Source of the DNA: 62-47 sp051954235
GTDB lineage: Bacteria; Pseudomonadota; Alphaproteobacteria; Rhizobiales; Xanthobacteraceae
NCBI GenBank assembly: GCA_051954235.1
Contig: JBQCHY010000068.1
Coordinates: 1 to 35,567 of the forward strand
Direction: 5' to 3'
DNA: 35,567 nt
This document shows, in pieces, positions 32,721-35,567 of this stretch (positions within the stretch are counted from its first letter, which is position 1; each line of letters begins with the position of its first letter). The translations under genes were made by a program, and so were the position numbers. The notes beneath the pieces were generated by a model, which had not been told where the DNA came from, searched no databases, and saw only the letters and a list, made by a program, of their open reading frames with translations.

Positions 32721-35442
32721 TGTCGTCGGCGTCAAGGCGCCAGTCGAGTGCTGGCCGATCGCCGTGAATCGCGTGCGTTATGTCGGTGAGCCCGTCGCGG
32801 TTGTGGTGGCGAGCGATCGCTACAAGGCCGAGGATGCGCTTGACCTAATCGATGCGCGCTATACGCCGCGCCCGTCGGTCATCGATCCGCTCGCGGCGAT
32901 TGCACCCGGCGCGCCATTGGTTCACGACGGATTTCCTGGCAACGTCGCAAGCGATCGGCATTTCAGTTACGGCGATCCGGATGGTGCGTTCGCCTCCGCC
33001 GCGCATCGAGTCACCATCGATATCAACTATCCGCGCAACTCCTGCACACCGATCGAAACCTATGGTGTGATCGCGGAATATAATGCCAACGACGGCGCCT
33101 ACGACATTCTCGCCAACTTCCAGGGGCCGTTCAGCATTCACGCGGTGATCTCGCGCGCGCTGAAATTACCGGGCAACCGCGTGCGGCTGCGCACACCGCC
33201 GGATTCCGGCGGCAGCTTCGGCGTCAAGCAGGGCGTGTTTCCGTATATCGTGCTGATTGCGGCCGCGGCGCGGGTGGCAGGGCGGCCGGTCAAATGGATC
33301 GAAGACCGGCTTGAGCATCTGTGTGCGTCGAATTCTGCGACCAATCGTGCCACCACGCTGTCGGCGGCGGTGGATGCGACCGGCAAGGTGCTGGCGCTGG
33401 ATTGGGATCAGGTCGAGGATTGCGGCGCGCACTTACGCGCACCGGAGCCGGCGACGCTCTATCGCATGCACGGCAACCTCACGGGTGCGTACGACATTCG
33501 CCACATGCGCGTGCGCAACCGCGTCATCGTTACCAACAAGACGCCGACGGGGCTGAATCGTGGTTTCGGCGGGCCGCAAGTCTATTTCGCGCTCGAACGC
33601 CTGATGCAACGCATCGCGGTCGAACTCGATCTTGATCCCCTCGAGGTAATCGGCCGTAACCTCGTGCCGAGCGGCGCGTTTCCTTATCGCACCGCGCCGG
33701 GCGCGCTGCTCGATTCCGGCGACTACGCCAAGGCGCTCGAACTCGGCGCATCGAGCGGCAGGCTCGACGAATTGAAAGCACGCCGCGCGGCGGCGCGCGC
33801 GGAAGGCCGCATTTACGGCATCGGCTACGCCGCCATCGTCGAGCCCAGCGTGTCCAACATGGGTTATCTCTCGACGGTGCTGACGCCGGCCGAACGTCGT
33901 AAGGCCGGGCCGAAGAACGGTGCGCAGGCAACCGCGACGGTGTCGATTGATCCTGTTGGAGCGGTGTCGGTTCATATCTCCTCGGTGCCGCAAGGGCAGG
34001 GACATCGCACGGTCGTCTCGCAAGTGATTGCCGACATTTTCGGCGTCGCGCCGCAGGACGTGCGCGTCAACACCGAGGTCGATACCGCGAAGGATGCGTG
34101 GTCGATCGCGTCCGGCAACTACTCCAGCCGGTTTGCCGCCGCCGTCGCCGGTACGGTGAAAATCGCAGCCGATCGTATCGCCGCGCGGCTGAAGCGGATC
34201 GCTGCGAGCCATCTTAACGTTGAAGCCGACGACGTGACATTCAGCAACGGCAAGGTACGTTCGCGAAGCAATCCGGACAATGCGATGCCGTTCGCTCGCG
34301 TCGCGGCGCTGAGCCATTGGTCGCCCGGTTCGCTGCCCGACGATGTCGGCCACACCATTCGCGAAACCGCGTTCTGGACGCCGCCGGAACTGGCCGCGCC
34401 CGACGATGATGACCGCATCAATTCGTCGCTCTGCCACGGCTTCATCTTCGATTATTGCGGTGTCGAGATCGACCGCATCACCGGTGAGGTGCGGATCGAT
34501 CGTTACGTCACCACCCACGACTGCGGCACCATCCTGCATCCGGGCATGGTGGATGGCCAGATTCGCGGCGGATTCGGCCAGGGCTTTGGCGCGGCGCTGC
34601 TGGAGGAATTCGCCTACGCGCCGGACGGAAGTTTCCTCGCCGGCACATTCGCCGATTACTTGGTTCCGACCGCGACGGAGATTCCCGAACCGGTGATCGT
34701 GCATATGGAAACGCCGTCACCGTTCACACCGCTCGGCGCGAAAGGGGTTGGCGAAGGCAATTGCATGTCGACGCCGGTGTGCATCGCCAATGCCGTTGCC
34801 GATGCGCTGGGGCAGAAGGACGTCGTGCTGCCGCTGGTGCCGGCGTGCGTTCGCGCCATGCTTGCCGGCGACGAGCCGCCCGCGCCGGCAGGCGCGACGG
34901 CCCGGTCGCGCAGCCGCAAGCCCGGCGATCGCGGCCTTCAGGGTGAGGGCCGCGCCGAGGTCGGTGCATCGCCGCAAGCCGTGTGGGACATGCTGCTCGA
35001 TCCCGACACGCTGCAAGCGGTGATCCCCGGTTGTCACAGCGTCGAGAAGATATCGGACACGCATTTCCGCGCCGATGTGACGCTTGGCATCGGTCCGGTG
35101 AAGGGCAAGTATCGCGCCGAAGTCAGACTCTCGGATCTCGATCCGCCGCATGCGGTGACGTTATCGGGTTCGGCCGATGGCGCGCTCGGTCACGGTGCTG
35201 GCGAAGGTCGCATTACGCTTGTGCCGCGCGAGGGTGGCGGCACCACGTTGACCTACAAATACGACGCCGAGATCGGCGGCAAGGTCGCCAGCATTGGAGG
35301 CCGCCTGCTCGATGGCGCGGCGCGGGTCATCATTGGACAGTTCTTCAGGTCGCTCTCGCGTCATGCGGGCGGTGGACTCGCGAGCGGGGAGGTTTCCGGC
35401 ATTTGGGCGCGGTTATGCGCGCTGTTCGGAGGCCGACGATGA
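32443..35442 (+). CDS. Molybdenum hydroxylase large subunit (xanthine dehydrogenase family) fused to CoxG domain
   Basis: This 999-aa protein is the molybdopterin-binding subunit of a xanthine oxidase-family hydroxylase, which inserts water-derived oxygen into (hetero)aromatic rings or CoA esters. It shows the N-terminal GRSMERVEDAALLSGNG segment, GGSFGVKQG for the cofactor, GLNRGFGGPQ, PQGQGHRT, DCGTILHPGMVDGQ and GAKGVGEGN with the probable catalytic glutamate. The carbon-monoxide dehydrogenase active-site loop (AYRCSFR) is absent, so it is not a CO dehydrogenase. Residues from about 832 form a CoxG/SRPBCC domain (EVGASPQAVWDMLLDPDTLQAVIPGC), normally a separate accessory protein for assembly or membrane docking. 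The stop overlaps the FAD-subunit start by 4 bp. Confidence 0.93.
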   Translation: MGQTAAISSSATAHDSAWVGRSMERVEDAALLSGNGRFIDDLGVRPGTLYAAILRSPHAHADILSIETSAAKAAPGVVAVLIGADVKALTASLVVGVKAPVECWPIAVNRVRYVGEPVAVVVASDRYKAEDALDLIDARYTPRPSVIDPLAAIAPGAPLVHDGFPGNVASDRHFSYGDPDGAFASAAHRVTIDINYPRNSCTPIETYGVIAEYNANDGAYDILANFQGPFSIHAVISRALKLPGNRVRLRTPPDSGGSFGVKQGVFPYIVLIAAAARVAGRPVKWIEDRLEHLCASNSATNRATTLSAAVDATGKVLALDWDQVEDCGAHLRAPEPATLYRMHGNLTGAYDIRHMRVRNRVIVTNKTPTGLNRGFGGPQVYFALERLMQRIAVELDLDPLEVIGRNLVPSGAFPYRTAPGALLDSGDYAKALELGASSGRLDELKARRAAARAEGRIYGIGYAAIVEPSVSNMGYLSTVLTPAERRKAGPKNGAQATATVSIDPVGAVSVHISSVPQGQGHRTVVSQVIADIFGVAPQDVRVNTEVDTAKDAWSIASGNYSSRFAAAVAGTVKIAADRIAARLKRIAASHLNVEADDVTFSNGKVRSRSNPDNAMPFARVAALSHWSPGSLPDDVGHTIRETAFWTPPELAAPDDDDRINSSLCHGFIFDYCGVEIDRITGEVRIDRYVTTHDCGTILHPGMVDGQIRGGFGQGFGAALLEEFAYAPDGSFLAGTFADYLVPTATEIPEPVIVHMETPSPFTPLGAKGVGEGNCMSTPVCIANAVADALGQKDVVLPLVPACVRAMLAGDEPPAPAGATARSRSRKPGDRGLQGEGRAEVGASPQAVWDMLLDPDTLQAVIPGCHSVEKISDTHFRADVTLGIGPVKGKYRAEVRLSDLDPPHAVTLSGSADGALGHGAGEGRITLVPREGGGTTLTYKYDAEIGGKVASIGGRLLDGAARVIIGQFFRSLSRHAGGGLASGEVSGIWARLCALFGGRR

Positions 35443-35567
35443 AGCCGGCCCCATTCGATTATGTGCGAGCGGAGACGCTCGATGAGGCGCTGGCGGCACT
35501 GGCTGCGGAAGGCGGCGACGCCCGCGTCATCGCCGGCGGACAGTCGCTGATGGCGATGCTCAACATG
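35439..35567 (+). CDS. FAD-binding subunit of the molybdenum hydroxylase (CoxM type), partial
   Basis: The first 43 codons are present before the window ends. The sequence ending AGGQSLMAMLNM is the FAD-binding motif of the medium subunit of CO dehydrogenase/xanthine dehydrogenase-like enzymes. It overlaps the large-subunit stop by 4 bp (ATGA), so both are co-translated. The [2Fe-2S] small subunit is expected just beyond the window. Confidence 0.9.
   Translation, partial: MKPAPFDYVRAETLDEALAALAAEGGDARVIAGGQSLMAMLNM

Noticed and set aside
33433..34704. 423-codon minus-strand frame inside the molybdenum hydroxylase gene
   Set aside because: Antisense shadow of a well-recognised enzyme, without motifs of its own.
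32443..35442. Aerobic carbon monoxide dehydrogenase (CoxL)
   Set aside because: The form I active-site loop AYRCSFR is missing; the corresponding region reads GLNRGFGG.

Overview
The window suggests a GC-rich alphaproteobacterium of the Hyphomicrobiales, most like Bradyrhizobium, Rhodopseudomonas or Afipia. This is judged from codon use, many purine-rich Shine-Dalgarno sites, the density of LysR/AraC/TetR regulators and the type of catabolic genes. No rRNA, tRNA or CRISPR array was seen. The window divides into a mobile, accessory left third (1 to about 11.2 kb) and a catabolic right part (11.2 kb to the end).

Left third. At the extreme left is the end of an insertion sequence with two 21-bp subterminal repeats, probably IS21-like. 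It abuts a metallophosphoesterase that has lost its N-terminus and carries a frame disruption near its C-terminus. Next come a soluble FtsH-like AAA+/M41 metalloprotease and an 88-aa protein of unknown function. After a gene-poor gap of about 0.8 kb lies a Tn7-like transposition module on the + strand: tnsA, tnsB, tnsC and a large tniQ/tnsD. There is no tnsE and no CRISPR-Cas. The 783-aa TniQ has a zinc ribbon and a long C-terminal part with at least three helix-turn-helix-like segments, so its target site is probably distinctive. A short sequence, TGTCTCAGA, occurs in inverted orientation near both outer edges (3589 and 11140) and could mark the ends, but no target duplication was found.

Right part. 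A minus-strand pair encodes an FAD monooxygenase/alpha-beta hydrolase fusion and a periplasmic binding protein, divergent from a TetR regulator across a palindromic operator. An AraC regulator faces away from a tight eight-gene operon (17175-25271). That operon encodes a nitrate/taurine-type ABC importer, an enoyl-CoA hydratase, a thiolase-like protein with its DUF35 partner, an acyl-CoA ligase and an aldehyde dehydrogenase. A perfect 9+4+9 palindrome lies in its upstream region. Convergent to it is ubiD-ubiX-lysR. A second LysR, an AraC regulator, a sodium:solute symporter, and a molybdenum hydroxylase large subunit fused to a CoxG domain follow. The FAD subunit of that hydroxylase runs off the window edge.

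How the genes may work together (inference): an aromatic or heteroaromatic propenoate-type acid is imported, activated to its CoA ester and hydrated, then cleaved by a thiolase-fold retro-aldolase to an aldehyde. The aldehyde is oxidised to an acid and decarboxylated by the prenyl-FMN enzyme UbiD. The molybdenum hydroxylase and flavin monooxygenase would prepare the ring, and the fused hydrolase would open a lactone or ester. The substrate is not determined by the sequence. The symporter lies between a degenerate copy of the hydroxylase gene's 5' end and the intact gene, which records a local duplication.
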